DNA of 64,000 nucleotides, taken from Methanobacterium sp. Lineage in GTDB: Archaea; Methanobacteriota; Methanobacteria; Methanobacteriales; Methanobacteriaceae. The translations under genes and the position numbers were made by a program. The stretch is from assembly GCF_038562635.1 (NCBI RefSeq), contig NZ_JBCFBO010000001.1, positions 372,001 through 436,000 of the forward strand. Direction: 5' to 3'. Of this stretch, positions 28,577 to 37,640 are shown one piece after another. How positions within the stretch are numbered: position 1 is the stretch's first letter; each line of letters begins with the position of its first letter. The notes beneath the pieces were generated by a model that saw nothing but the letters and a program-made list of their open reading frames with translations, did no database searches and was not told where the DNA came from.

Positions 28577-28840
28577 CTATTCATCGTTTTTATTATTTAT
28601 ATCTCCATCATTTTTATTTTCAACTATTTGAAAGGCAATATCTTTCATTATATCTGCTTTTGCAAGCAGATCTTCTGCTTTAATGATTAAGACTCCTTTG
28701 CCTTCAAGTCCCCTCACAACTAGAGTATCTCCGCTTTGTATATCGAATAAATCCCTAATATCTTTGGGAATTACGATTTGACCCCGTTCACCTACTTTAG
28801 CCGTGCTGAGAACACATTTTCTGTTACTTTTATGATTCAT
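28577..28840 (-). CDS. AbrB/MazE/SpoVT-type swapped-hairpin DNA-binding protein
   Basis: An 87-residue protein whose residues about 14-55 match the AbrB fold: KVGERGQIVIPKDIRDLF then GDTLVVRG. The C-terminal half is acidic and helical. Such proteins dimerise and bind DNA as transcriptional regulators or antitoxins; no toxin gene is adjacent. It lies upstream of the MFS exporter on the same strand with a ~150-base gap, so it probably regulates the exporter, itself, or both. A symmetric site sits just upstream of its start. Confidence 0.85.
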   Translation of the reverse strand: MNHKSNRKCVLSTAKVGERGQIVIPKDIRDLFDIQSGDTLVVRGLEGKGVLIIKAEDLLAKADIMKDIAFQIVENKNDGDINNKNDE

Positions 28841-29557
28841 TTTTAACCACTTAAAAATTCATGTAAATCATATTTATCGTACTTATCACATTTATGCGAT
28901 AAATTATATTTAAATGTATTGAAGTGAAAATTATACAAGCTAATGTATATACTTCAAATAAAAATATTCCTGCTTAATTGAACCTATAAGGTAAATATAA
29001 TTATCAAATATTAAAAAAGACCGCTTAAAATAATATTTTATTTAAACAGCTGATTTTTACCTATTAAAATGGTTTTTAAGACGTAATATGGAAAATGACG
29101 ATATGTCCCCTTCAATTATTACCTAGATCCCTATAAATCCTTAAAATAAAATTTTATAGTTATATCTAAAAACAGGACCGATAAAGGACCATAATACTTA
29201 GATAACAATTAAGGCTCTGTTTAAAAGATTAGTTTTATTGATATATAAATCTATCGGCTGTCCGATACTTGTAAAATTAACCTGAAAATTTGAGATTATT
29301 TTATTTTCCAACCTAATTTAGTCTTGATTACGGTAATAACAAGGCATAAATGCCTGAAAATCATTATAAATACCGTTTTTCATTAAGTAAAACCGTACAT
29401 CCAGGTTATATATCCTAACTTTTACGATCTATAAATATCTAAGTTCTAAAGGTTAATCCTAATTATAAAACCATATCTTCCTACCATCCACCTAGAAGTA
29501 AATATTTATAGTTTACAAACCAAATATAATACTGACTCAAAAAATGAGGCCGATAAA
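28841..29557. other. Divergent intergenic region between AbrB-type and Hsp20 genes
   Basis: About 700 AT-rich bases. Near the regulator lies the inverted repeat at 28872-28904. Near the Hsp20 gene, AAATATTTATAG around 29501-29512 is a candidate TATA box. A short perfect palindrome, AGGCATAAATGCCT, occurs near 29341-29354. No RNA gene is identified in the middle. Confidence 0.5.
28872..28904. promoter_or_regulatory. Inverted repeat ATTTATCG-N17-CGATAAAT, candidate AbrB-type operator
   Basis: A perfect 8-base inverted repeat, 31 bases upstream of the regulator ATG, with an inner TTATC/GATAA echo. Symmetry and position fit autoregulation by the dimeric AbrB-type protein; binding is inferred. 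Confidence 0.4.
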
Positions 29558-30013
29558 ATGCATGATAGAAGATATAGAAAAAGGACTATTTTAGATAGGA
29601 AAGGTTTAATTGAAAGAATGCTTGAAGACACATCCCGAACAATCGACAGTATGAAGCAGGACCTTGAAAGGTCAGTTGTTGATTATACATTCGTCCCTGG
29701 GAAGGATATAATCGAAACTGACGAAAGTGTAATCGTTCACGTGGACTTACCAGGTATCAATAAAGAAGATATCGAATTAAACCTGACTGAGACCAAATTA
29801 AAAGTTAAAGCAGAATTCAATATTGAACTTGAAGTGGAACATGGAAATTACATAACACTCCATGATAGGAAATCCGGTGTCATGAGGAGGACTGTAAGGT
29901 TCCCTAAAAAGGTGATACCTAATGAAGCAGAAGCTACCTTCGAACACGGTGTTTTAACTGTTGAAGCTCCAAAATTAGAGAGAGAAGAAAGTTTCAGCGT
30001 GAAAATTAAATAA
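29558..30013 (+). CDS. hsp20: Small heat-shock protein, Hsp20/alpha-crystallin family
   Basis: A 151-residue protein. The alpha-crystallin domain spans about 45-150: DIIETDESVIVHVDLPGINK, then RTVRFPKKVIPNEAEATFEH and GVLTVEAPK. A short Arg/Lys/Asp-rich N-terminal arm precedes it, and the tail ends VKIK, resembling the IxI-type motif. It forms oligomers that hold unfolding proteins. GAGG 7 bases before the ATG is the likely ribosome site. It is monocistronic and unrelated to the surrounding glycan genes. Confidence 0.94.
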   Translation: MHDRRYRKRTILDRKGLIERMLEDTSRTIDSMKQDLERSVVDYTFVPGKDIIETDESVIVHVDLPGINKEDIELNLTETKLKVKAEFNIELEVEHGNYITLHDRKSGVMRRTVRFPKKVIPNEAEATFEHGVLTVEAPKLEREESFSVKIK

Positions 30014-30402
30014 CAAAAGAATTTAATTTTACTATTTTTTATTTTTATTTCAAGAACAAATCAATATAATACTCAAAACATACTATTTCTCAATTAACTA
30101 TCCCAAACTTAATCATTATTTGCTATTAATTCAGATTATGCGATTAATTCATGAAAATGTACATAAATGACATGGCCAGTATACATGTGGCTGTCTATTT
30201 ATGGTAATTTCTCAATAGATCTAATTTTGATATCTGGTTTTGAAAATAGGAGATTTATTTCGTTATATCGATGTATAGCGAACAAAGTGAAAATTGTATC
30301 AAAAATTGTTTTTTTTTTGGAAGTAATTATTCACAAAGATAATTTTTATACATATCTGTTAAAATAGTAATACCTATTAATCATGAAAATTAATTAATAG
30401 TT
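30014..30402. other. Intergenic region, no gene supported
   Basis: A T-rich tract after hsp20 (about 30033-30049) probably terminates it. A 66-codon frame at 30167-30367 lacks a ribosome site and has unremarkable composition, so it is not annotated. Confidence 0.5.
30026..30050 (+). terminator. T-rich terminator after hsp20
   Basis: Runs of T (ttttactattttttattttt) begin about 12 bases after the stop codon. Archaeal termination typically uses such U-tracts without needing a stem. Confidence 0.4.
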
Positions 30403-30855
30403 ATGGATCTTAAACGGATTGCCACGGTGTTATTATTAGCATTTATTTTACTGAGTTTGTGTTTCTATTACCATAATTATTATAATGATAACCTAAAATA
30501 TCCATCTACAGCAGCCATTGAATCACACTACCCTGAAGGCTCGCTAGTATACATCACTGGAAGTGTAACCAAGCCAACTAATAATGGTTTTTGTCTTAGA
30601 GACGGCAATAACCTGGATATAATTTACAATGTAACATCCAGTAAAAAGGTTCAACCAATAGACTATATACAGCTGCTCGGGATACTGGGACATAATTATA
30701 CTATAAACAGCACTGAAGTATATGTTGAAACAAACCACGGCTATGAACTTATAATATTCAGGTCTGCACTTGCTTTAATTGTCTTTATATTCATATTTTT
30801 CTGGTACTGGAAGTTTGACTTCAAAAGGTTCGAATTTTTGAGGAGGAGACAGTAA
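30403..30855 (+). CDS. Membrane protein with extracytoplasmic OB-like domain
   Basis: A 150-residue protein with helix one at about 6-24, a ~90-residue extracytoplasmic segment (GSLVYITGSVTKPTNNGFCL, DGNNLDIIYNVTSS, YIQLLGIL) and helix two at about 119-137, ending in a basic tail (KRFEFLRRRQ). The segment reads like a small OB-fold barrel of the kind that sits outside membranes. No enzyme motif is seen. It is separated by one base from the DUF457 gene, so both are probably produced together. Confidence 0.68.
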   Translation: MDLKRIATVLLLAFILLSLCFYYHNYYNDNLKYPSTAAIESHYPEGSLVYITGSVTKPTNNGFCLRDGNNLDIIYNVTSSKKVQPIDYIQLLGILGHNYTINSTEVYVETNHGYELIIFRSALALIVFIFIFFWYWKFDFKRFEFLRRRQ

Positions 30856-30856
30856 A

Positions 30857-31357
30857 ATGCCGGACTGGATTACACACCTGCTGGCTGCATGGATACTGTG
30901 CACGATCCTGAGCTTTAAATACAAAGAGATTAACCCTGCTTATACCGTGGTGTGCATGGCAGGGGCTCTGATTCCTGACCTGTTTAAAATAACGATACCC
31001 CTGGGATTTATGGGTATAAAAGTGGAAAATTTTTTAATGCCAGTTCACCTACCGATAGGTTCCCTAATTATTGCAGGCATATTCACCCTCTTTTTTAAAG
31101 AAAAGAAAAAATTAGTCCTGTCGCTTTTAGTGCTCGGGGTCGCAACCCACTACACACTTGACCTGCTCCTCATTAATTTAAATGGAGGTATGGTAATGCT
31201 GTTCCCATTGTCATGGAACTCATGGACCCTTAACATTATACCCGACGACGATTTAAATATCACCATACTTACAGTAGGGCTTGCTATGGTTGTTTACTTT
31301 GTTTCTGTCTGGTTTAAAAAGAGAATTAATGTAAATAAAACATTAACTACAAAATAG
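30857..31357 (+). CDS. DUF457/YdjM-type membrane-bound metal-dependent hydrolase
   Basis: A 166-residue protein with four or five helices and the family's polar signature: PDWITHLLAAWI at the N-terminus, GALIPDLFK, MPVHLPIGSLIIAG and GVATHYTLDLLL. The His and Asp residues on these helices are the presumed metal ligands. The family (LexA-binding inner-membrane hydrolase-like) has no firm substrate. GGAGGAG precedes the ATG by about 9 bases. Two decayed copies occur elsewhere in the window, at 32684-32978 and 46303-46450. Confidence 0.8.
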   Translation: MPDWITHLLAAWILCTILSFKYKEINPAYTVVCMAGALIPDLFKITIPLGFMGIKVENFLMPVHLPIGSLIIAGIFTLFFKEKKKLVLSLLVLGVATHYTLDLLLINLNGGMVMLFPLSWNSWTLNIIPDDDLNITILTVGLAMVVYFVSVWFKKRINVNKTLTTK

Positions 31358-31487
31358 GGCATTAAATACCGAACTGGACTAATAGATTTATTAATTATAT
31401 TTTATATTAGATGCATGATAAAGAATTGAAGAAAATTTTCACATAAAAATAGAAATCTTTATTATGATAATTTACCAATTTAGTATT

Positions 31488-32531
31488 ATGGAATTAATAA
31501 ACAATAAAATTCCAAAACGATTTATGTCTCTAGATATTGCAAGGGGAATTGCAGTCCTTTTAATGGTAGAAGCCCATATTAGATTTATTGTGCCAATTTT
31601 GTCAGAATGGGCATATTTATTTGCAGCACCCTCATTTATTTTTATATCTGGAGTAAGTTATCAATTATTAATCCAGTCAAGGCAAAATAAAGTAAGATCC
31701 TCCATTTACTTAGAAGTGCTCTGGAGAGCGGTGTTATTATTCTTATTAACAGCTGCAGTGACGTTAATAGGGAACTTATTCCTTGCAAGGGATGTATCCA
31801 TATTTATTGGTGATATATTTCTAATAATAGCAGTTGGTTACATTATAGGACTACTCATTAAAAATAGCATCAAACTAAAAGTAACTGCAATCATCCTAAT
31901 TTATTTATTGACATTTATAATTACCAACTACCATATCCAGTCGCTATTATTTTTAACTGGAAGTATACAAATATTACCTGGAGTTTGTTATTTTATTGTC
32001 GGCCAGATTGCATTTGAAGCCTACAAAAACAGGAATTTAAATTTAAAAACCAGTAACAAATTTTTAGCATATTCAGCAGTATTTATGGTACTAAATTTAG
32101 GAATATTATATTTAATTCCATATAATTTTACAATTCAAGGACGTGACTTTTTCTTAGAGTTTTTAACCATATCAAGCATTACAACTTTTATTACATTCTT
32201 ACTTTTAAGAGTCATAGATATTGAAGGCAGGTTTAACAAAATATTTAAGCCTGTAAGAAACTTAGGAAGAATATCTTTAACCGGGTACTACGTTTCTTAT
32301 GTTAGTTTTGTTGTAACAGGTTTTTTTGTTTTAAAAACAAATCCAATTATCCTCAACCTGAGTTTTTTCATTTTTGCAGTAACAGCTTTAATATTACTTG
32401 AGAAATTATGGAGACCGCATAAATATATTTTAGGCTTTGAATGGCTTTTAAGAAAAGGAACTAATATTGGAGTAAAATTTACAGAAAAAATAGGGGAAAT
32501 TCAACTCCCTATAAAAAATAGGAGAGTCTAG
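31488..32531 (+). CDS. DUF1624/DUF418-type membrane protein (HGSNAT-like acyltransferase)
   Basis: About 347 residues from the ATG at 31488; an upstream in-frame ATG at 31464 would add 8 residues. The N-terminus RFMSLDIARGIAVLLMVEAH matches the DUF1624/heparan-alpha-glucosaminide N-acetyltransferase-like family, with its conserved Arg and His. Roughly ten helices follow. LGRISLTGYYVSY near the C-terminus is the DUF418-like signature. Such proteins are suspected to transfer acyl groups across the membrane to extracytoplasmic acceptors, plausible for glycan acetylation. No close operon partner. Confidence 0.78.
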   Translation: MELINNKIPKRFMSLDIARGIAVLLMVEAHIRFIVPILSEWAYLFAAPSFIFISGVSYQLLIQSRQNKVRSSIYLEVLWRAVLLFLLTAAVTLIGNLFLARDVSIFIGDIFLIIAVGYIIGLLIKNSIKLKVTAIILIYLLTFIITNYHIQSLLFLTGSIQILPGVCYFIVGQIAFEAYKNRNLNLKTSNKFLAYSAVFMVLNLGILYLIPYNFTIQGRDFFLEFLTISSITTFITFLLLRVIDIEGRFNKIFKPVRNLGRISLTGYYVSYVSFVVTGFFVLKTNPIILNLSFFIFAVTALILLEKLWRPHKYILGFEWLLRKGTNIGVKFTEKIGEIQLPIKNRRV

Positions 32532-33088
32532 ATTTTTATTAATATTTCACTAAATTAACAGCTTCTTTTTAATAATTTTCCATTTAAAGGTCATTTTACC
32601 ATAAAAGTAAAAACAATCGAGTTTACAATGCTGTAAAAGATCTAAAGCATAAATAAAACACGGAATAACACATATCCATTTGCATGGACGGCTATGGCGT
32701 AAAAGTGGAGAATTTCTAATACCCATGCACCTGCCGGCGGGTTCATAAATTATAGCATCGATATCACTCTGTTTTTCAAAAAAAATTAGTCTTATTGCTT
32801 TTAGATTTGGAGTTGCAACCCATTATGCACTTAATTTACTCTTAACAAATTTAAACGGAAGCATAGTCATTTCATGGAATTCATGGACTTAACGTTATAC
32901 TTGACGATGACTGGCATATCACATGTTGCAGTGGTTGTTTATTTTGCCTGGTTTAAAAAGAAAAGTAATGCAAAATAAGACCTAACTATGAAATATTATA
33001 TCAGAATTGATTAAATAGAGAATAAAATTACTATTAAACACATCTCAGATCTCATTAATATCATGATAAAGAACTAAAGAAATCTTAT
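32532..33088. other. Intergenic region holding a decayed DUF457 gene copy
   Basis: Most of the gap after 32684 is a degraded plus-strand copy of the DUF457 gene. Its downstream flank also resembles that of the intact gene: tcatgataaagaactaaag near 33062 compares with gcatgataaagaattgaag near 31413. The duplication therefore included non-coding sequence. Confidence 0.65.
32684..32978 (+). pseudogene. Decayed DUF457/YdjM-type gene copy
   Basis: Nucleotides align along the intact gene at 30857-31357 from about its codon 52 to the stop. Traces include GVKVENF, then KKLVL, DLLL-like and ATHY-like positions, NVILDDDWHIT and a final VVVYFAWFKKKSNAK before TAA at 32976-32978. Several frameshifts, an in-frame stop after GVKVENF and small deletions make it non-functional. 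The N-terminal third is missing. Confidence 0.85.
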
Positions 33089-34471
33089 TCATACATTTTC
33101 AACATTAGAACCATTCCCTATAATATATTCAAAGCTTTCTTCTTTACTTGCAGACTTTACAGGAACCCTTCCAATGCCATAATATTCAAACCCATTATAT
33201 TCCATGATTTCAGGATCAAATATATTTCTACCATCGACTATAATCGGTAAAGTCATCAATTTTTTCATTTTATCCAATTCTACATCTTTAAATTCATCCC
33301 ATTCTGTAATAACTAAAAGTACATCCGCATTTATTAAAGTGTCATATTTGTCTTCGAAATATTTGATTTGACTGTTTTCAGGCACTACTCTTTTAAAATT
33401 ATCCTTTGCTTCTGGATCATATAATCTCAAGTAAGCACCAGAGTCCCTTAAACTAGTAACTATATCCAATGACGGTGTTTCTCGTATATCATCAGTATTA
33501 GGTTTGAAAGATAATCCCCATACTGCTATTTTTTTATTTTTAGTTATCCACAAAATGTCCTCTACTTTTTTTACAAAATGTTTTCTTCTATTTTTATTTA
33601 TCTTTTCAGTTTCTTTAAGAAGGCTAAAATTAATTCCATAAGTCTCAGCTATGTTAATAAATGCCTTGACATCCTTTGGAAGACAGGACCCTCCATAACC
33701 AATGCCTGCATTTAAAAAATCTCTTCCGATTCGGTTATCTGCACCAATAGCATCTGCAACCCCATTAATATCTACACTTGTTTTCTCACATAGATCCGCA
33801 AGCAGGTTAATATATGAAATTTTTAGGGCTAAAAACGAATTAGAAGCATATTTAATAATTTCTGCAGCTGCAATCTCAGTAACAAACAAAGTACTGCCGT
33901 TATCTGTAAATGGTTTATATAATTCACATAATAAGTTCTCTGCACGTTTACTTTCAACGCCTACAACAATTCTATCAGGATTCATAAAGTCACAAACAGC
34001 AAAGCCCTCCCTTAAAAATTCAGGATTAGATGCTATATCATACTCCAAATCTTTTCGCGCATATCTTCCTATCGTTCGTTTAATTAGTTTATGTGTATTA
34101 ACAGGAACAGTAGATTTTTCTATTATAAGTTTATAAGAATCCATTTTTGCCGCAATTTGCCTTGATACTTCTTCAACTTGAGACATATCCGCTTTTCCAG
34201 TTTCATTTTCAGGAGTACCAACACAAATAAATATTATATCACTGAAATCTACTCCTTCCATCATTTTATTTGTAAATTTTATTCTGCCCTCTCCAAGATT
34301 CTTTTGAAGCATTTCCTGTAAATATGGTTCATATATGGGTGCTAAGCCCTGTTTAAGTTCAGCAAGTTTATTTGAGCTCTTTTTAACGCACAGCACTTCA
34401 TTACCAAGATCAGCTAGACAAACTGCTGTAACCAACCCTACATATCCTGCACCAATGACTGTAATTTTCAT
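33089..34471 (-). CDS. UDP-glucose/GDP-mannose dehydrogenase family (UDP-glucose 6-dehydrogenase type)
   Basis: A 460-residue NAD-dependent sugar-nucleotide 6-dehydrogenase. The N-terminal Rossmann motif is MKITVIGAGYVGLVTAVCLA. Also present are ICVGTPENETGKADMS, STVPVNTHKLI, NPEFLREGFAV and the catalytic Cys loop GIGYGGSCLPKDVKAF, with a C-terminal WGLSFKPNTDDIRETPS. It should make UDP-glucuronate or a related uronate for the surrounding transferases. The start at 34471 is chosen over an in-frame codon at 34495 because GGAGG lies 8 bases upstream. It differs from the [13 protein letters not shown] enzyme at the left end. Confidence 0.88.
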   Translation of the reverse strand: MKITVIGAGYVGLVTAVCLADLGNEVLCVKKSSNKLAELKQGLAPIYEPYLQEMLQKNLGEGRIKFTNKMMEGVDFSDIIFICVGTPENETGKADMSQVEEVSRQIAAKMDSYKLIIEKSTVPVNTHKLIKRTIGRYARKDLEYDIASNPEFLREGFAVCDFMNPDRIVVGVESKRAENLLCELYKPFTDNGSTLFVTEIAAAEIIKYASNSFLALKISYINLLADLCEKTSVDINGVADAIGADNRIGRDFLNAGIGYGGSCLPKDVKAFINIAETYGINFSLLKETEKINKNRRKHFVKKVEDILWITKNKKIAVWGLSFKPNTDDIRETPSLDIVTSLRDSGAYLRLYDPEAKDNFKRVVPENSQIKYFEDKYDTLINADVLLVITEWDEFKDVELDKMKKLMTLPIIVDGRNIFDPEIMEYNGFEYYGIGRVPVKSASKEESFEYIIGNGSNVENV

Positions 34472-34479
34472 TGCATTTT

Positions 34480-34484
34480 CCTCC
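34480..34484 (-). promoter_or_regulatory. Ribosome binding site GGAGG fixing the dehydrogenase start
   Basis: On the minus strand GGAGG ends 8 bases before the ATG at 34469-34471. It lies inside the longer reading frame, which argues for the shorter protein. Confidence 0.7.
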
Positions 34485-34594
34485 AGTTCAAACAATTCAC
34501 TAACTAAATTTAAATCTGAAAATTATACTCACGACGAAAAGTTTAATTTAACTCCAAAAAAATAAAAAAAAGGATTTAGATATGTGCTAAATTT

Positions 34595-37015
34595 CTAGGA
34601 TACAATTTTTACGGTGTCTGTCGCTTTTGGTCTTGTTGTATAACCCGTCTGACAGGCGGATGCAGTGCTGGTTATAGTTTTACCTGCTATTATGCTGTTA
34701 ACACGCACAGTATAAGTAAGTACTACATCTCCCCCACTAGAAACATTGCCTAAACTGTCCCAAGCTATGGTTTTTGCAGTGCTATTGTAAACCCCACCAG
34801 CAGAACATGACACAAAGTCAAATCCACAACTTAAAGGTAGAATTTGGGCACTAACATTTTCAGCGTCGTCAGGACCTGCATTATGAATGGTTACTGTATA
34901 AGTAATTAAATCACCGACATGAGCCTGCCCCCCAGTCGTATTATCCGCCAAAGTCATGCTTAAAACCGATTTTTTCACATAAATGCTGTCAGTTCCTGTT
35001 GTATACGCCCTAGTAGCAGCATTTTGCTGGTATACATTAACTGGCACATTTTTACCTGCACCGTTGATATTTACAAGCACTGTAAATGTTTTAACTAAGT
35101 CAGCGCCAGGAGCTATAGTTCCAAGGTTATTCCAGATAATACTTCTACTCGATGTGTCATAAACTCCGCCATCACTGGAAACATAGGTCAATCCAAAGTT
35201 TAATGGCATTACTTTAAGCCAAACATTCTCCGCATTATCAGGGCCTGCATTATGCAGTGTTATCGTATATGTTACATAATCACCAACGTTAACCTTTCCA
35301 CCATTTGTATTATCAGTTACTGAAACAGCGACTGGTGATTTGTTAATATACAGCGGATTACTTGTTATTGTACTGCTTCCAGGATACTCAGTATGATTTT
35401 CACTGGCAACAGGTGCTAAACATTGACCTGCACCAACATTACAAGCTTGCACTTCAAAAGTTTTAATAATATCTGCTGTATTGCCTATTGTCCCTATAAC
35501 CCATGTAATAGTCCTTGTAGTTGAATTCCATGTTCCATCTGGACTAGAATACCATGCTAAACCTAAAGGCAGAACAGTGGTAAGTACAACATTATGTGCA
35601 TCTTGAGGGCCAGCATTATGCAAAGTCAAAGTATACTTTATTATATCATAAGGATTGACATTAGAATTAGTGGCGTTGTTAGTTATTGTCATGCCAATAT
35701 TGGCAACCACCGCATTAATCACCACATTCACAGGAACTGTAACGCCGTCTACTGTAACAGAGATTGGTGCTGTTACCTGTGTTGGGGTGTATGCATTGGC
35801 ATGGAATGTAGAAGTTGCTTTACCGTTTGTTGTAGAAGCTGGACTGTCCACAGTTCCATAAAATGAATTTACAGAATAAGTAGCACCCATTCCATTTGGA
35901 ACATAGCCGCCAGTAGGCTGCACATTATTTGAGTTCCATGTTAAATCTGCTGTAATCTGAGATGTCTGATAGTTGTTAATTGTACCTGGTGATGCAGTTG
36001 CCCTGAGTTTTATATACGGACTGGCATCAAGTGTAGTTAATGTACCTTCATCACAAGTATCGGTTCCAACTGCAGATCCAGTAGTTGGGCCAGTATTTTT
36101 ACCCCACCAGTTGTTTTCTGCATTAAGGGTTCCTATCCCTGATATAAGATATATGCCGTGCACTCTATTATTTAATATTCTGTTGAAATTTATTGTAGGA
36201 AATCCACTTATTATCCCTACTACTCTAATACCAGACGCACCGTTATTTGTAATGCTGTTACTTAAGGCTTTACCAACTCCTTTACTAAAGTAAATACCAT
36301 TATTGCTGTTGTAGCTAATTTCATTACCTTGAATTGTAGCTGTTGCATGATTCGATGCAGAAGCGCTTTCTACAGCAACCCCATTATCCCTGTTATTCGT
36401 AATAGTGTTACTTTTTACTGTACCTGTTCCTGATCTAACATCTACTCCATTGGCATTGTTTGTAATAGTGTTGCCTGTAATTGTACTGGTACCTGCTGTT
36501 GAAATACCATCATGAGTGTTGGCATTAACGACGTTATTTGTGATGGTGGATGTTCCGCCATTGGTATAAATACCATTGTAGTTGCCTGTTATAATGTTAT
36601 TTAAGATAGTAGCGGTGTAAGTATTTGCAACGTAGATTCCTGATGAACCAACGTTAGAATGAGCTGTTGTACCTGTTGCACCTGTTATTGTAAATCCGCT
36701 GATAATTGGATTGTTGGCATTCACTGCAAAAGTATCACCATTTGTATTTGAAGCCTTTACAGTAACATTTCCATTTGTTGAAAAGTTAAGATTTGCTTTA
36801 TTTATATTCACGTTTTCGTTGTAGGTATAAGCTGCACCGCTGTTATCATAGACAATAATTTTGTCTCCAGAATTTGCAGCGTTTATCGCTGATTGAATTG
36901 TAGAATAAGTATGTCCGGGTCCAACTTCGAGTGTCGCTGCCGACACTGTTCCGCTGATAGCGAGTATGGAAATTATTGAAAATAGCAGCAAAGCTACTTT
37001 TTTCATATTTTGCAT
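34595..37015 (-). CDS. Adhesin-like surface protein: signal peptide, beta-helix repeats, three DUF11 domains
   Basis: An 806-residue exported protein. Residues 1-27 are a Sec-type signal ending TVSAA. From about 28 to 310 a right-handed parallel beta-helix of Pbl/NosD type repeats NNxIxGN-like turns (NNIITGNYNGIYTNGG, NNVVNANTHDGIS). A linker with an Ig-like look is followed by three DUF11-type repeats, each with YTLTLHNAGP or YTVTIHNAGPDDAENV. No C-terminal anchor is visible, so attachment may be non-covalent. Such proteins are typical of Methanobacteriales cell surfaces. It lies between a uronate-forming dehydrogenase and a flippase module. Confidence 0.87.
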   Translation of the reverse strand: MQNMKKVALLLFSIISILAISGTVSAATLEVGPGHTYSTIQSAINAANSGDKIIVYDNSGAAYTYNENVNINKANLNFSTNGNVTVKASNTNGDTFAVNANNPIISGFTITGATGTTAHSNVGSSGIYVANTYTATILNNIITGNYNGIYTNGGTSTITNNVVNANTHDGISTAGTSTITGNTITNNANGVDVRSGTGTVKSNTITNNRDNGVAVESASASNHATATIQGNEISYNSNNGIYFSKGVGKALSNSITNNGASGIRVVGIISGFPTINFNRILNNRVHGIYLISGIGTLNAENNWWGKNTGPTTGSAVGTDTCDEGTLTTLDASPYIKLRATASPGTINNYQTSQITADLTWNSNNVQPTGGYVPNGMGATYSVNSFYGTVDSPASTTNGKATSTFHANAYTPTQVTAPISVTVDGVTVPVNVVINAVVANIGMTITNNATNSNVNPYDIIKYTLTLHNAGPQDAHNVVLTTVLPLGLAWYSSPDGTWNSTTRTITWVIGTIGNTADIIKTFEVQACNVGAGQCLAPVASENHTEYPGSSTITSNPLYINKSPVAVSVTDNTNGGKVNVGDYVTYTITLHNAGPDNAENVWLKVMPLNFGLTYVSSDGGVYDTSSRSIIWNNLGTIAPGADLVKTFTVLVNINGAGKNVPVNVYQQNAATRAYTTGTDSIYVKKSVLSMTLADNTTGGQAHVGDLITYTVTIHNAGPDDAENVSAQILPLSCGFDFVSCSAGGVYNSTAKTIAWDSLGNVSSGGDVVLTYTVRVNSIIAGKTITSTASACQTGYTTRPKATDTVKIVS

Positions 37016-37021
37016 TCTTTT

Positions 37022-37029
37022 TCACCTCC
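37022..37029 (-). promoter_or_regulatory. Ribosome binding site GGAGGTGA
   Basis: A perfect 8-base match to the anti-Shine-Dalgarno complement ends 6 bases before the ATG at 37013-37015. It supports the MQNMKK start over the internal Met. Confidence 0.75.
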
Positions 37030-37640
37030 ATATGCCCATTACAGAAAATTCACTTTAATTAAAATAAATTTTCCATAATAATGTATAATAATGTATTAAC
37101 AGGAAGTATAAAAACTTAATGGTTCAATTTTGTGACTTTTTTCACAGTAAAAACGGATTAGTAACTATTTTAATATTTTTAATACAAAAATAATATTTAT
37201 TAAATTTAATTAGATGAATTTAGTTTAATTTAAGCTATTATTTAATCTATTTGTTTTACTAAAACTTAAAATAAATAAAAAAAATAATATTATGTTAATA
37301 TAAGTATTTTATACGATTATAAAACTTGTGATTATATATTAAAACATTATAAACCTAAATTATATAAATTAAAAGCTTAATAAATGGTATTATAAATTGG
37401 AATAAATTAAGTTATGTGAATTAAATAAATTAAGTTTAATACAATATATTGATATTACAAAAATACATAAAAACCAATAATATACTAATGTTAAAATTTT
37501 CTGGACAGGAAATAAGAACTACGCTTTATTATCTTAATAATAAAAGAAGATAATAAAAAAAGAAAATATAAATTAATTTCATTTTTGAGAACTTTAATAC
37601 AATATTTAAAATAAATCTTGAAAATTAAAGGAATAATCAT
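37030..37640. other. AT-rich divergent intergenic region
   Basis: About 600 bases between the adhesin-like gene and the module B flippase, almost wholly A/T from 37170 on. Promoters for both genes must lie here, but many TATA-like sites prevent a firm choice. TGTGA-N6-TCACA near 37131-37146 is a small inverted repeat. No gene seen. Confidence 0.5.

Noticed and set aside
29341..29354. Perfect palindrome AGGCATAAATGCCT
   Set aside because: Only a 6-bp stem with a 2-base loop; too short to call as an operator or RNA element without conservation data.
30167..30367. 66-codon plus-strand frame after hsp20
   Set aside because: No ribosome site, no family resemblance, and it lies in a T-rich post-terminator region.
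34335..34565. Plus-strand frame overlapping the start of the UDP-sugar dehydrogenase
   Set aside because: Antisense to a conserved Rossmann domain and without a ribosome site.
37131..37146. TGTGA-N6-TCACA symmetry resembling a bacterial CRP-like site
   Set aside because: CRP is not expected in a methanogen, and a 5-bp inverted repeat in this AT-rich spacer is not significant by itself.
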